This document shows positions 7,971 to 16,435 of a stretch of DNA of 64,000 nucleotides, piece after piece. Positions within the stretch are counted from its first letter, which is position 1, and each line of letters starts with the position of its first letter. Location: positions 186,001-250,000 of the forward strand of contig NZ_CALNVW010000019.1 of NCBI RefSeq assembly GCF_940670765.1. Reading direction: 5' to 3'. Made by a program: the position numbers and the translations under genes. This DNA comes from Streptomyces sp. A 4/2 (GTDB lineage: Bacteria; Actinomycetota; Actinomycetes; Streptomycetales; Streptomycetaceae). Below the pieces are notes generated by a model. The model saw only the letters and a program-made list of their open reading frames with translations. It made no database searches and was not told where the DNA came from.

Positions 7971-8936
7971 TCAACTGGTGCGGGGGGTGGAACTGAGTGC
8001 GGCGCGCAGGTGACCCTTGTTCTCTTCGAGGAGTCGTGTCGCGGTGGGGGCGTCCACGGAGCCCAGGACGATGAGGATGGCGGTCTTCACTTCCCCCTCG
8101 GCGGCGGTCAGCGCGGCCTCGATCTCCGTGTCGTCGGCGCCCGTGGCGAGCGCGACGATGCGGCGGGAGCGGGCCTGGAGCTTCTCGTTGGAGGCCCGGA
8201 CGTCGACCATGAGGTTCCCGTACGTCTTGCCCAGCCGGATCATGGTGATCGTCGAGAGCATGTTGAGCACGAGCTTCTGCGAGGTGCCCGCCTTGAGGCG
8301 GGTCGAGCCGGTGAGCAGCTCGGGGCCGACGACGACCTCGATGGGGTGCTCGGCGGCGGCGCCCAGCGCGCTGTCCGCGTTGCAGGACAGGCCGATGGTG
8401 AGGGCGCCGAGGGCGCGGGCGTGCTCGACCGCGCCGATCGCGTACGGGGTGCGGCCGGAGGCGGAGATGCCGACGACGGTGTCGTCCGCGGTGAGCTGCA
8501 GGGCGTCCAGGTCCTGGGCGGCGAGTTCCTTGGAGTCCTCGGCGCCCTCGACCGCCCTGACCATGGCGGTCGGGCCGCCCGCGATGAGGCCGACGACCTC
8601 GGACGGGTCGGTGTTGAAGGTGGGCGGGCACTCGCTGGCGTCCAGCACGCCCATCCGGCCCGCGGTGCCCGCGCCCGCGTAGACGAGCCGGCCGCCGCGG
8701 GCCATGCGGGCGGCCGTGGCGTCGATCGCGGCGGCGATCTCCGGGAGGCGCGCGGCGACGGCGGCCGGGACGCTGGTGTCCTCGCCGTTCATCAGCCGGG
8801 CGATCTCCTCGGTGGGCAGCTGGTCGATCTCGGCCAGCTCGGGCCGGAACGCCTCGGTGGTGAGGGTGGCCAGCTGGGCGCGGAGCGCGCCGTAGGTGCC
8901 GGAGTCGGAGGCGGAGGCGGGGGTGGTGGAGGTCAT
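7971..8936 (-). CDS. murQ: N-acetylmuramic acid 6-phosphate etherase
   Basis: 321 residues, about 20 longer than E. coli MurQ because of a Ser/Thr-rich N-terminus. The SIS-domain core is clear: GRLVYAGAGTAGRMGVLDASECPPTF with the catalytic glutamate Glu102, then GISASGRTPYAIGA, then NMLSTITMIRLGKTYGNLMVDVRASN near the end. The enzyme removes D-lactate from MurNAc-6-phosphate, giving GlcNAc-6-phosphate for peptidoglycan recycling. It sits between the regulator gene (9083-9994) and the MurP-like permease in one transcription direction. Confidence 0.96.
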   Translation of the reverse strand: MTSTTPASASDSGTYGALRAQLATLTTEAFRPELAEIDQLPTEEIARLMNGEDTSVPAAVAARLPEIAAAIDATAARMARGGRLVYAGAGTAGRMGVLDASECPPTFNTDPSEVVGLIAGGPTAMVRAVEGAEDSKELAAQDLDALQLTADDTVVGISASGRTPYAIGAVEHARALGALTIGLSCNADSALGAAAEHPIEVVVGPELLTGSTRLKAGTSQKLVLNMLSTITMIRLGKTYGNLMVDVRASNEKLQARSRRIVALATGADDTEIEAALTAAEGEVKTAILIVLGSVDAPTATRLLEENKGHLRAALSSTPRTS

Positions 8937-9082
8937 GATGTGTGCGGCTCTTTCTGGTTCAGCGGTTCAGCAGGAGCGGTTCGGCAGGGGCAGTGCGGCT
9001 TGGGGCGGTTCGTCAGGAGCGACGGTGCTTGCGCGGCGGGTGCGTGCGCGGCGGTGCGTGCGCGGTGGTCCCTGCGCGGCGG

Positions 9083-9994
9083 TCAGCGGTTGCTGCGCGG
9101 GGTGTGGCGGTGGGCGAGTGCCTCGTACGAGGCGGACAGCGCAGGGGCCGCCCGGTCGTACGTCCGCTGCATGACCCCGATGAACAGGCAGTCCACGACC
9201 AGCAGTTGGCTGGTACGGGAGGACATCGCGGCGGGCCGCAGTTCGCTCTCGCGGGCCGTGGACGTGGTGAGTATGTGGTCGGCGTACTGCGAGACGCGGG
9301 CGTCCGGGCGGCCGGTGATCGCGATGGTCGTCGCGCCGTGCTCGAAGGCGGTGTGCAGCGGCTCTATGACGTCACCGGTGGAGCCCGAGTGGCTGATCGC
9401 GATCGCCACGTCGCCGGAGCGGAGCTGTACGGCGTTGGTGACGGCGAGGTGCGGGTCGGAGTGCGCGTGCGCGATCAGGCCGATGCGCAGCAGCTTCTGG
9501 GCGAGGTCCTGGCCGACCAGGGACGAGGCGCCGACGCCGTAGATGTCGATCCGGCGGGCGGCGGACAGCGCGGTGACCGCGGCGCCGAGCTGGACGGTGT
9601 CGAGCGCGGCGGCGGTGTCGGCGAGGGTCTGCTGCTCGTCGTAGGCGAGCTTGGCGACGACGTCCGCGATCGGGTCGTCGACGGCGATGTCGGCGGTGAC
9701 CGCGGGGGCCCGCCCCGACTGCTGCTGGGCGGCGAGCCCGGCGAGCGCGAGGCGCAGGTCGCGGTAGCCGGGGTAGCCGAGGATGCGGGCGGTACGGACG
9801 ACGGTGGCCTCGCTGGTGCCGGTGAGCTCGGCGAGACCGGTGACTGTGAGGGCCGCGCAGCCCGCCGGGTCGCCCGCCACGGCCTCGGCGACCAGCTGCA
9901 TCGAGCGGGTCATGGACGGCGCGAGGGTGCGGACCTTGGCCGCCAGGGCAGCGGGGGCGGGTGGGGCGGAAGTGTCGGTGAAAATTTCCTTCAC
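9083..9994 (-). CDS. MurR/RpiR family transcriptional regulator
   Basis: 303 residues from GTG 9994 (VKEIFTD), which has GAGGTGA eight bases upstream; GTG 10006 is in frame but lacks a spaced ribosome site. The N-terminal HTH_6 domain (about 15-95; ELTGTSEATVVRTARILGYPGYRDLR) is followed by a SIS sugar-phosphate-binding domain (IDIYGVGASSLV, AIAISHSGSTGDV, TIAITGRPDA). It is the probable repressor of murQ and the permease, with MurNAc-6-phosphate as likely inducer. A palindrome at 10011-10023 lies just upstream and is probably its operator. Confidence 0.93.
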   Translation of the reverse strand: MKEIFTDTSAPPAPAALAAKVRTLAPSMTRSMQLVAEAVAGDPAGCAALTVTGLAELTGTSEATVVRTARILGYPGYRDLRLALAGLAAQQQSGRAPAVTADIAVDDPIADVVAKLAYDEQQTLADTAAALDTVQLGAAVTALSAARRIDIYGVGASSLVGQDLAQKLLRIGLIAHAHSDPHLAVTNAVQLRSGDVAIAISHSGSTGDVIEPLHTAFEHGATTIAITGRPDARVSQYADHILTTSTARESELRPAAMSSRTSQLLVVDCLFIGVMQRTYDRAAPALSASYEALAHRHTPRSNR

Positions 9995-10010
9995 ATTGTT
10001 GGTCACCTCT

Positions 10011-10023
10011 GAAAGATATTTTC
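10011..10023. promoter_or_regulatory. RpiR-type operator candidate
   Basis: GAAA-GATAT-TTTC (core of TGAAAGATATTTTC), a palindrome directly upstream of the MurR/RpiR gene. RpiR-family sites are typically AT-rich GAAA...TTTC palindromes, and this AT-rich island stands out in G+C-rich DNA. A second palindrome, GTGAA...TTCAC (9978-9994), overlaps the start codon. Confidence 0.5.
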
Positions 10024-10113
10024 GGTCCCGGGTGTCGTCAACCCCCCCTCGGTATGCCGATCCCCTCTCCTGCGCGACCGGGGCCCTTCCGTGCGAGCGG
10101 GGACAATGGAGCC

Positions 10114-10464
10114 ATGGATCCCGTGACTCCCCTGGAACAGTCCCTGCACGAAGCGCGCGCCAAGGTGCTCGCCGACCTCGCCCGGCGCGATGTGGCGGAA
10201 GCGGACGTCGTGTCGCTGGTGGAGGACGCGGTGGCGCACCGGCGCTGGTGGGTCGAGCAGTGGCCGGACGGCGTGGAGTTCGTCGCCGGGCTGGTCGCCC
10301 AGGACGTCCAGGACGCGCTCCTGGAGGAGCACGGTCGCTGGCCGCTCTGTCCTGTTTGCGAAGAACCTCACGCCTTGGAGGTCGAGCCCGAACTGGGCCC
10401 CGACCCGCACTGGGTGTGCGCGAAGGAAGCCGTGATCGTGGCCCCGGTGGGCTCGCTCTCATGA
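10114..10464 (+). CDS. Conserved hypothetical protein with CPVC motif
   Basis: 116 residues from ATG 10114. Helical N-terminal half, then LCPVCEEPHALEVEP and HWVCAKEAVIV, so three cysteines and a histidine could bind a metal ion in a small zinc-ribbon-like fold. The gene is coupled to the downstream DUF4031 gene by an ATGA overlap and is divergent from the murR-like regulator. Function unknown. Confidence 0.8.
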   Translation: MDPVTPLEQSLHEARAKVLADLARRDVAEADVVSLVEDAVAHRRWWVEQWPDGVEFVAGLVAQDVQDALLEEHGRWPLCPVCEEPHALEVEPELGPDPHWVCAKEAVIVAPVGSLS

Positions 10465-10730
10465 CGCTGTACATCGACCCGCCGACCTGGCCGGGCCACG
10501 GCCGGATGTGGTCGCACCTGGTCAGCGACGTCTCGTACGAGGAACTGCACACGTTCGCGGCCGGCCTGGGCTGCCCGCCGCGCGCCTTCGAACGGGACCA
10601 CTACGACCTGCCGTCGCACCGGTACGCGGACGCGGTGGCGGCGGGAGCGGTCGAGATCGGCTCGAAGGAACTGGTACGGAGGCTGACGGGGGCGGGACTG
10701 CGACGGCCGAAGGGGCGGCCGGCGGCGTAG
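10461..10730 (+). CDS. DUF4031 domain protein
   Basis: 89 residues. The sequence begins MTLYIDPPTWPGHGRMWSHLVSD and continues with ELHTFAAGLGCPPRAFERDHYDLP, the DUF4031 signature (IDPP...H..SD...LH.FA...G......DHYD). The conserved His and Asp residues suggest an enzyme or metal site, but no activity is known to me. The start overlaps the stop of the preceding gene, so both are translated together. Confidence 0.88.
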   Translation: MTLYIDPPTWPGHGRMWSHLVSDVSYEELHTFAAGLGCPPRAFERDHYDLPSHRYADAVAAGAVEIGSKELVRRLTGAGLRRPKGRPAA

Positions 10731-10786
10731 GGCCCGCGCTGTTCGCCCGGTCCGGATCGGCCTGGTCCGCTTCGGATCAGTCCGGA

Positions 10787-11389
10787 TCAGCCCGGGAAGG
10801 CGGCGGTGTCCAGCAGGCAGCCGAACGGCTCCGGCAGTTTGATCTGCTCCCCGAACGGGACGCGCTCGCTGTGCTTGTACGCCCCGTTGAGTGGCGTGGT
10901 GAACAGCGTGGCCGTCGGGCCGTGCTCGTCGAACCGGTCGATCAGGAGGTACGTGGGGACGGGCGCGTGGGCGTAGGACCAGAGCTTCTTGGTCCGGTCG
11001 TCCTTGGCATTGCTCTTCGAGGTGATCTCGACGACCAGGAGCGCTTCGGCCGCGTCGACGGGGTCGCTGGTGTCCGGATCGGCCGCATCGATCAGCGCGG
11101 TCGGCATGACGACGAGATCCGGCACGTAGAGCTTGTCCAGCGGGGCGATGTGGATGCCGAGGGTCTGATAGATCTCCAGTTCCTCGGGCAGAGTGCGGTA
11201 CAGCAGGCGCTGCACCTTTGCAGCGATGCCGTTGTGATGTGCGTGCGGCGGCGGTACCACGACGATCTGCCCTCCGTCGATCTCGGCGCGCCACCCCTCG
11301 GGCACGTCCAGCTCCCGCCAGGCCCGCAGTAGGTCGTCCCAGGGACGACGGTGCGGCATCCGGTCGTTCTCGGCCATCGCGGCGGTCAT
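10787..11389 (-). CDS. Uma2 family protein (PD-(D/E)xK nuclease fold)
   Basis: 200 residues from ATG 11389 (AGGGAG ahead). Uma2 hallmarks: EGWRAEIDGGQIVVVPPPHAHHNGIAAKVQRLL, the acidic pair in YVPDLVVM and ALLVVEITSKS, and YLLIDRFD near the end. Uma2 (DUF820) proteins have a restriction-endonuclease-like fold and occur in many copies in Streptomyces and cyanobacteria; their targets are unknown. A second, interrupted copy is at 57698-58282. Confidence 0.9.
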   Translation of the reverse strand: MTAAMAENDRMPHRRPWDDLLRAWRELDVPEGWRAEIDGGQIVVVPPPHAHHNGIAAKVQRLLYRTLPEELEIYQTLGIHIAPLDKLYVPDLVVMPTALIDAADPDTSDPVDAAEALLVVEITSKSNAKDDRTKKLWSYAHAPVPTYLLIDRFDEHGPTATLFTTPLNGAYKHSERVPFGEQIKLPEPFGCLLDTAAFPG

Positions 11390-11512
11390 CGCGACTCCCT
11401 TCTCCGGTGGGCCTGACGGGGCGAGCGTAGATCGACTGCACTGCAGCACAGTGCCGTTGTTCTCAGCGTCCCACGGACGAGTGAACGACGCACCGACCCC
11501 GCCCCCGTCCGG

Positions 11513-12784
11513 TCAGACGGAGTCCGCCGTGACCGGCTCGGCAGCCAGGTCCGACGACCGGGCCACCACCAGCGACCCCGACTTCTTCTGGAGCCGCAGG
11601 GACACCGCCACCGCCACGATCGCCACCGCCGTCATCGCCGCGCCCGCCCAGGCCGTCGCCGCGTAGCCGAGGCCCGCGCTGATCACCACGCCGCCCAGCC
11701 AGGGGCCGCCCGTGTTGCCCAGGTTGAAGGCGGCCGTCGTGGTCGCACCGGCCAGGGTGGGGGCCGCGCCCGCCACGTTGAACATCCGGGCGTTCAGCGC
11801 CGGGGCCGTGTAGAAGGCCGACGTGCCCAGCAGGAACGAGAGGATCACCACGGCGGCCGAGTAGTGGGCCAGCAGCGTGAGGGCCACCAGGAACGTCGTC
11901 GACGCGGCGATCCCGGTCAGCAGCACACCGAAGAGGTGCGCGTCCGCGACCCGGCCGCCGATCGTCGTACCGACCAGGGCGCCGATCCCGAAGAGCGCGA
12001 GGACCATCGGCACCCAGCTGTCGGCCAGGCCCGCCACATCCGTCAGCAGCGGTGCCAGATAGCTGAAGGCGCAGAAGACCCCGCCCGCGGCGAGCGCGGT
12101 GATCACGATGGAGAGCCAGACCTGACGGTCCCGGTAGATGGCCAGTTCGCTGCGGAGCCGGGGCCGTTCCGCCGGGAGCGGGATCTTCGGGATCAGCGTG
12201 GCCACCCCGGCGAGCGCGACCGCGGAGGCCACGCCGACCGCCCAGAACGCCGAGCGCCAGCCGAAGCTCTCGCCGAGGAACGCTCCTGCGGGGACCCCGA
12301 GGACGTTGGCGACCGACAGGCCGCCGATCATCACCGCCATCGCGCGGGCGCGGGCGTTCACCGGCACCATCGCGATGGCCACCGCCGCGCCGACGGCCCA
12401 GAAGCCCGCGCAGGCGAACGCGCTGACCACCCGGGAGACGAGGAGCATCGCGTAGTTGGGGGACAGCGCACCGGCCACCTGGCCGAGGCCGAAGACCGTG
12501 ATGAGGGCGATCAGGGTGGTGCGCCGGGGCAGCCGCAGCGTCGCCACGGCGAGCAGCGGGGCGCCCACCACCATGCCGATCGCGAAGGCCGAGATCAGCA
12601 GCCCGGCCCGGGGGATGGACACGTTCATGTCGTCGGCTATGTCCGGCAGCAGCCCGGACAGCATGAATTCGCTGGTGCCCAGGGCGAAGACCGCCAGGCC
12701 CAGGATGCGGACGGCGAGGGGCAGGCGGGCGCGTTCATTCGTATCGGACACGCCAGGTGGCAACAGCCGGGTGGCAGACGACAT
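11513..12784 (-). CDS. MFS drug efflux permease (DHA1, AraJ/Cmx-like)
   Basis: 423 residues with 12 predicted membrane segments. The start of the transporter reads LAVRILGLAVFALGTSEFMLSGLLPDIA, typical of the AraJ/chloramphenicol-efflux (Cmx) group of DHA1 transporters; a loop 2-3 motif (LRLPRRTTL) is present. It is a proton-coupled exporter of small molecules; the substrate is unknown. Start at 12784 is used; GTG within VSDTNERARLP is an alternative. No adjacent regulator gene. Confidence 0.9.
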   Translation of the reverse strand: MSSATRLLPPGVSDTNERARLPLAVRILGLAVFALGTSEFMLSGLLPDIADDMNVSIPRAGLLISAFAIGMVVGAPLLAVATLRLPRRTTLIALITVFGLGQVAGALSPNYAMLLVSRVVSAFACAGFWAVGAAVAIAMVPVNARARAMAVMIGGLSVANVLGVPAGAFLGESFGWRSAFWAVGVASAVALAGVATLIPKIPLPAERPRLRSELAIYRDRQVWLSIVITALAAGGVFCAFSYLAPLLTDVAGLADSWVPMVLALFGIGALVGTTIGGRVADAHLFGVLLTGIAASTTFLVALTLLAHYSAAVVILSFLLGTSAFYTAPALNARMFNVAGAAPTLAGATTTAAFNLGNTGGPWLGGVVISAGLGYAATAWAGAAMTAVAIVAVAVSLRLQKKSGSLVVARSSDLAAEPVTADSV

Positions 12785-12852
12785 TCCCGGGCGGCCGGGT
12801 GGTGCGTGGTCACGCTGTGCATGCGACGGGGGAGTTGGGGGAGGAGAGAGTC

Positions 12853-13104
12853 ATGACGGTGAGCACAGACGCCCAGGAGGCGGACGGCGGGCCGGTGCAC
12901 GGCTCGTACGTCATGGACACCCGGCGCGAGAAGGTCGGCGAGGTCATCGGGCGCGACGGCGCTTTCGTACGCCTCCGCCCGCCGGCGGGCGGTCCGGAGT
13001 GGATCTGCCCGGCGGCTTTCCTGCGGGTGACTACTGCGCGTGAGCAACTCGTCGCACGGAACGCGCTGGCGAACGCGCGCAGCCGGGGCGAGGTCTGCCG
13101 CTGA
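12853..13104 (+). CDS. Small conserved protein, paralogue of 4724-4933
   Basis: 83 residues. The core YVMDTRREKVGEVI, FVRLRPPAGG and EWICPAAFL matches the protein at 4724-4933. ATG 12853 follows GGGGAGGAGAG. Function unknown. Unlike its paralogue it has no XRE or DUF397 neighbour. Confidence 0.75.
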   Translation: MTVSTDAQEADGGPVHGSYVMDTRREKVGEVIGRDGAFVRLRPPAGGPEWICPAAFLRVTTAREQLVARNALANARSRGEVCR

Positions 13105-13135
13105 GGGTGGGCCGGACCGCCCCGCCGCCCGGCTC

Positions 13136-13774
13136 TCAGAGGGTGAGCAGCTCCAGTTCCGTGGCCAGGTTCTGGCGCGCCCGCGTCTCCCACACCGCCC
13201 GCCCGTGGGCCGTACGGAACAGGGCGGGCAGCCCGAGCAGTTCGCGCAGCACCGCAGCGCGCCCTTCGCGGAACGCCTCGTCGGGGACGAACGCGTACTC
13301 CTCCCGGACGGCAGCCGCGTAGGCCGCGTACGCCGCGGGGGCCGTGCCCAGGATGGCCAGGTCCGCGTCGCAGAGCACCTCGCCGTTGGTGTCGCCGGGC
13401 TGCGGATCGTGGCCCACGGTCAGCCTGACCAGCCGGGCCACCTCCTCCGTACGGTCCACCGGGACCGCCGCCTCGGCGAGCGCCCGCTCGGCCAGCTGCG
13501 CGCTGCGCTCCTCGTTCTCCGAACGGTCGGGGCGGTACACGGCGTCGTGGAACCAGGCGGCGAGCCGTACGACGGCCGGGTCGGCGGCGTGGTCGGCGAG
13601 GGTGTCGATGTGGTCGAGGACCGCGGTGAGGTGGGCGGTGGTGTGGTACTTGCGGTGCGGTTCGGCCCAGCGGGCGAGGAGGTTCTCGGCGTACGGGGCC
13701 GGGTCGGGGGTGGTGGCGCCGTCGCGGGCTGCGGTGAGGGTGTGGTGCCAGTGGGTGCGGAGGTCTTCGGGCAT
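13136..13774 (-). CDS. HD-domain metal-dependent phosphohydrolase
   Basis: 212 residues. Metal-binding motifs: RKYHTTAHL (His44, His48), the HD pair in WFHDAVY (76-77), and a late CDADLAILG aspartate. This matches the predicted HD phosphohydrolase family COG4339. The substrate is unknown; related proteins act on nucleotides. It runs convergent to the small gene at 12853-13104 with only a 31-base gap. Confidence 0.88.
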   Translation of the reverse strand: MPEDLRTHWHHTLTAARDGATTPDPAPYAENLLARWAEPHRKYHTTAHLTAVLDHIDTLADHAADPAVVRLAAWFHDAVYRPDRSENEERSAQLAERALAEAAVPVDRTEEVARLVRLTVGHDPQPGDTNGEVLCDADLAILGTAPAAYAAYAAAVREEYAFVPDEAFREGRAAVLRELLGLPALFRTAHGRAVWETRARQNLATELELLTL

Positions 13775-13785
13775 CTGGCCATTGT

Positions 13786-13856
13786 GAGGGTGCGGGTTGC
13801 GGTGCGGGTGCGGGTGCGGGTGCCGGTGCGGGTGTGCTGGTGCGGTGCGGTGCGGG
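13786..13856. repeat. GGTGCG simple-sequence tract
   Basis: A run of GGTGCG/GGGTGC units about 70 bases long directly upstream of the HD gene start. Low complexity; probably replication slippage. Confidence 0.8.
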
Positions 13857-13859
13857 CCG

Positions 13860-13941
13860 TTGCCGGGGCTCCGCCCCGGACCCCGCTCCTCAATCGCCGG
13901 AGGGGCTTGAGCGGCTCGCCCGGCCGGGCAGAACGAAATCG
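13860..13941. repeat. Dispersed intergenic repeat, copy 1
   Basis: Contains a hairpin (CCGGGGCTCCGCCCCGG, 13863-13879) followed by ACCCCGCTCCTCAATCGCCGG and a GGAGGGGCTTGA block. The same elements occur in inverse order and orientation at 46139-46277, so this is a dispersed repeat of the kind common in Streptomyces intergenic DNA. Confidence 0.75.
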
Positions 13942-13972
13942 CCGGAGGGGCTTGATTTCCAAGCCCCTCCGG
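13942..13972. terminator. Terminator hairpin after copA
   Basis: Perfect 13-base inverted repeat CCGGAGGGGCTTG / CAAGCCCCTCCGG with a 5-base loop (ATTTC), ending nine bases before the copA stop codon. Probably terminates copA transcription. Confidence 0.85.
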
Positions 13973-13980
13973 TAGAGCGG

Positions 13981-16257
13981 TCAGGCCTGGGCCTTGAACC
14001 CCCGCAGCCGCAGGCTGTTGCCCACCACGAAGACCGACGAGAAGGCCATCGCCGCCCCCGCGATCATCGGGTTCAGCAGCCCCGCCGCCGCCAGTGGAAG
14101 CGCCGCGACGTTGTACGCGAAGGCCCAGAACAGGTTCGACCGGATCGTGCCCAGGGTCCGCCGCGCCAGCCTGATCGCGTCGGCCGCCGCCCGCAGGTCG
14201 CCGCGGACCAGGGTCAGGTCGCCCGCCTCGATCGCGGCGTCCGTGCCGGTTCCCATGGCCAGGCCCAGGTCGGCCTGGGCGAGAGCCGCCGCGTCGTTGA
14301 CGCCGTCGCCGACCATCGCGACCGCCCGGCCCGCGGCCTGGAGCCGCTTGACCACGTCGACCTTGTCCTGCGGGAGGACTTCCGCGTACACCTCGTCGAT
14401 GCCGACCTGGGCCGCCACGGACTCGGCCACCGCCTTGTTGTCACCGGTCAGGAGGATCGGGGTGAGCCCCAGGGCGCGCAGCCGCTGTACGGCCTCCGCA
14501 CTGGTCTCCTTCACCGCGTCGGCGACTTCGAGTACCGCCCGCGCCTCGCCGTCCCAGGCCACCGCGATAGCCGTACGCCCTGCGGCCTCGGCTTCCGCCT
14601 TGAGCTGTGCCAGCTCCGCGGGCAGCGTGATCGCCCACTCGCCGAGCAGCTTCTCCCGGCCCACCAGTACCGCGTGGCCGTCCACCACGCCCTGCACGCC
14701 GAGCCCGGCGAGGTTGACGAAGTCCTCGGGGGTGGGCAGCGCGCCGACCCGCTCGGTCGCACCGGCTGCCACCGCCTGGGCGATCGGGTGCTCGGACGCG
14801 TGCTCCAGGGCGCCTGCCAGCCGCAGGACCTCCGCCTCGTCGGTGGAGGCGGCCGGGTGCACGGCGAGCAGGGTCATCCGGCCCGTCGTCACGGTGCCCG
14901 TCTTGTCGAGCACGATGGTGTCCACGCGGTGCGTCGACTCCAGTACCTCAGGGCCCTTGATCAGGATGCCGAGCTGCGCCCCGCGTCCCGTACCGACCAT
15001 CAGCGCGGTCGGCGTGGCCAGGCCCAGGGCGCACGGGCAGGCGATGATCAGTACGGCCACGGCTGCGGTGAAGGCGGCCGTCGGGTCGCCGGTGACCAGC
15101 AGCCAGCCGGCCAGCGTGGCCAGCGCGAGGGCGATGACGACCGGCACGAAGACCGCCGAGATGCGGTCGGCGAGCCGCTGGGCCGCCGCCTTGCCGTTCT
15201 GGGCGTCCTCGACGAGCCGGGCCATTCGGGACAGCTGGGTGTCGGCCCCGACGCGGGTCGCCTCGACGACCAGGCGTCCGCCCGCGTTGAGGGTGGCGCC
15301 GGTGACCGGGTCGCCCGGGGCGACCTCCACGGGTACGGACTCGCCGGTGAGCATCGAGGCGTCCACGGCGGACGAACCCTCGATCACCCGGCCGTCGGTG
15401 GCGATCTTCTCGCCGGGGCGGACCAGGAAGTGGTCACCGGGCTTCAGATCGGCGACGGGGATCCGGACCTCGGCCGGGCCGCGCAGGACCGTGACCTCCT
15501 TGGCGCCCAGTTCCAGCAGCGCCCGGAGCGCGGCGCCCGCCTTGCGCTTGGAGCGGGCCTCGAAGTACCGGCCGGCCAGGATGAACGTCGTCACGCCCGC
15601 GGCGGCTTCGAGGTAGATGTTGCCCGCGCCGTCGCTGCGCCCGATGGTCAGCTCGAACGGGTGGGTCATGCCGGTCATCCCGGCCGTACCGAAGAACAGG
15701 GCCCACAGCGACCAGCCGAACGCGGCGAGCGTGCCGACCGAGATGAGCGTGTCCATGGTGGCGGCGCCGTGCCGCAGATTGGTCCAGGCGGCGCGGTGGA
15801 AGGGCAGCGCGCCCCAGACGACGACCGGCGCGGCGAGGGTGAGGGACAGCCACTGCCAGTTGTCGAACTGCAGCGCGGGGATCATCGCGAGCAGCACGAC
15901 CGGCAGGCTGAGCAGCGCGGAGACCAGCAGACGCTGCCGGAGCGCGGCCAGCTTGGGATCGGCGGCCCCGGCCCCTTCGGCTCCCTCGGGACCCGACTCC
16001 GTACCCCGGTCGGTTACCGGTGCGGGTGCCGGGGGCTCCGGTTCGGCGGCCGTGTAGCCGGTCTTCTCGACCGTGGCGATCAGGTCGGAGACGTCCACGC
16101 CCTCCCCGAAGGAGACGCGTGCCTTCTCCGTCGCATAGTTGACGGTGGCCTCGACCCCGTCCATGCGGTTGAGTTTCTTCTCGATACGGGCCGCGCACGA
16201 GGCGCAGGTCATCCCCCCGATGGCGAGCTCGACCTGGGTTCCTGTCGGTGCCGACAC
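13981..16257 (-). CDS. copA: Copper-exporting P1B-1 ATPase
   Basis: 758 residues. One N-terminal HMA domain with the copper site MTCASC (16-21); actuator TGES (304-307); transport motif CPC in [11 protein letters not shown] (408-410); phosphorylation Asp451 in [13 protein letters not shown] nucleotide-site motif; [10 protein letters not shown] hinge; and the YN and MxxSS motifs in the last two helices that define Cu+ pumps. It exports cytosolic Cu+ at the cost of ATP. Two perfect CsoR-like palindromes lie 27-74 bases upstream, so copper induction is expected. It is divergent from cutC; no copZ or csoR gene is adjacent. Confidence 0.95.
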   Translation of the reverse strand: MSAPTGTQVELAIGGMTCASCAARIEKKLNRMDGVEATVNYATEKARVSFGEGVDVSDLIATVEKTGYTAAEPEPPAPAPVTDRGTESGPEGAEGAGAADPKLAALRQRLLVSALLSLPVVLLAMIPALQFDNWQWLSLTLAAPVVVWGALPFHRAAWTNLRHGAATMDTLISVGTLAAFGWSLWALFFGTAGMTGMTHPFELTIGRSDGAGNIYLEAAAGVTTFILAGRYFEARSKRKAGAALRALLELGAKEVTVLRGPAEVRIPVADLKPGDHFLVRPGEKIATDGRVIEGSSAVDASMLTGESVPVEVAPGDPVTGATLNAGGRLVVEATRVGADTQLSRMARLVEDAQNGKAAAQRLADRISAVFVPVVIALALATLAGWLLVTGDPTAAFTAAVAVLIIACPCALGLATPTALMVGTGRGAQLGILIKGPEVLESTHRVDTIVLDKTGTVTTGRMTLLAVHPAASTDEAEVLRLAGALEHASEHPIAQAVAAGATERVGALPTPEDFVNLAGLGVQGVVDGHAVLVGREKLLGEWAITLPAELAQLKAEAEAAGRTAIAVAWDGEARAVLEVADAVKETSAEAVQRLRALGLTPILLTGDNKAVAESVAAQVGIDEVYAEVLPQDKVDVVKRLQAAGRAVAMVGDGVNDAAALAQADLGLAMGTGTDAAIEAGDLTLVRGDLRAAADAIRLARRTLGTIRSNLFWAFAYNVAALPLAAAGLLNPMIAGAAMAFSSVFVVGNSLRLRGFKAQA

Positions 16258-16283
16258 GGTCTCCTCCTCGGGATCCTGGAGTC

Positions 16284-16300
16284 ATACCCATGGGGGGTAT
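16284..16300. promoter_or_regulatory. CsoR-type operator, copA proximal
   Basis: ATACCC-ATGGG-GGGTAT, a perfect 6-5-6 palindrome, 27 bases upstream of the copA start. It matches the CsoR copper-repressor layout and the boxes upstream of the DUF1326 gene. Confidence 0.75.
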
Positions 16301-16314
16301 CTCTTCCTTCATGT

Positions 16315-16331
16315 ATACCCCCCAAGGGTAT
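16315..16331. promoter_or_regulatory. CsoR-type operator, copA distal
   Basis: ATACCC-CCCAA-GGGTAT, a second perfect 6-5-6 palindrome, 31 bases (three helical turns) from the first. The spacing would place two CsoR tetramers on the same face of the DNA. Confidence 0.75.
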
Positions 16332-16397
16332 GGGATGCAAGGGACGCCCGTTGACAGTGCAAGCTGCGGAGACAGGAATCAGGACCGTAGGCTGTCT

Positions 16398-16413
16398 ATT
16401 GGACTAGACCTAT
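16398..16413. promoter_or_regulatory. DasR-type (dre-like) site upstream of cutC
   Basis: ATTGGACTAGACCTAT matches 12 of 16 positions of the DasR consensus ACTGGTCTAGACCAGT and resembles the TGGTCCAGACCT repeats in chitinase promoters. It lies 22 bases before the chosen cutC start and overlaps the alternative ATG 16412. Confidence 0.45.
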
Positions 16414-16435
16414 GGCTCACGAAGATGGGGATTTG

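Noticed and set aside
13834..16407. 857-residue plus-strand frame over copA
   Set aside because: It is the antisense frame of copA, Arg/Gly-rich with no known motifs; high-G+C genes normally leave long open antisense frames.
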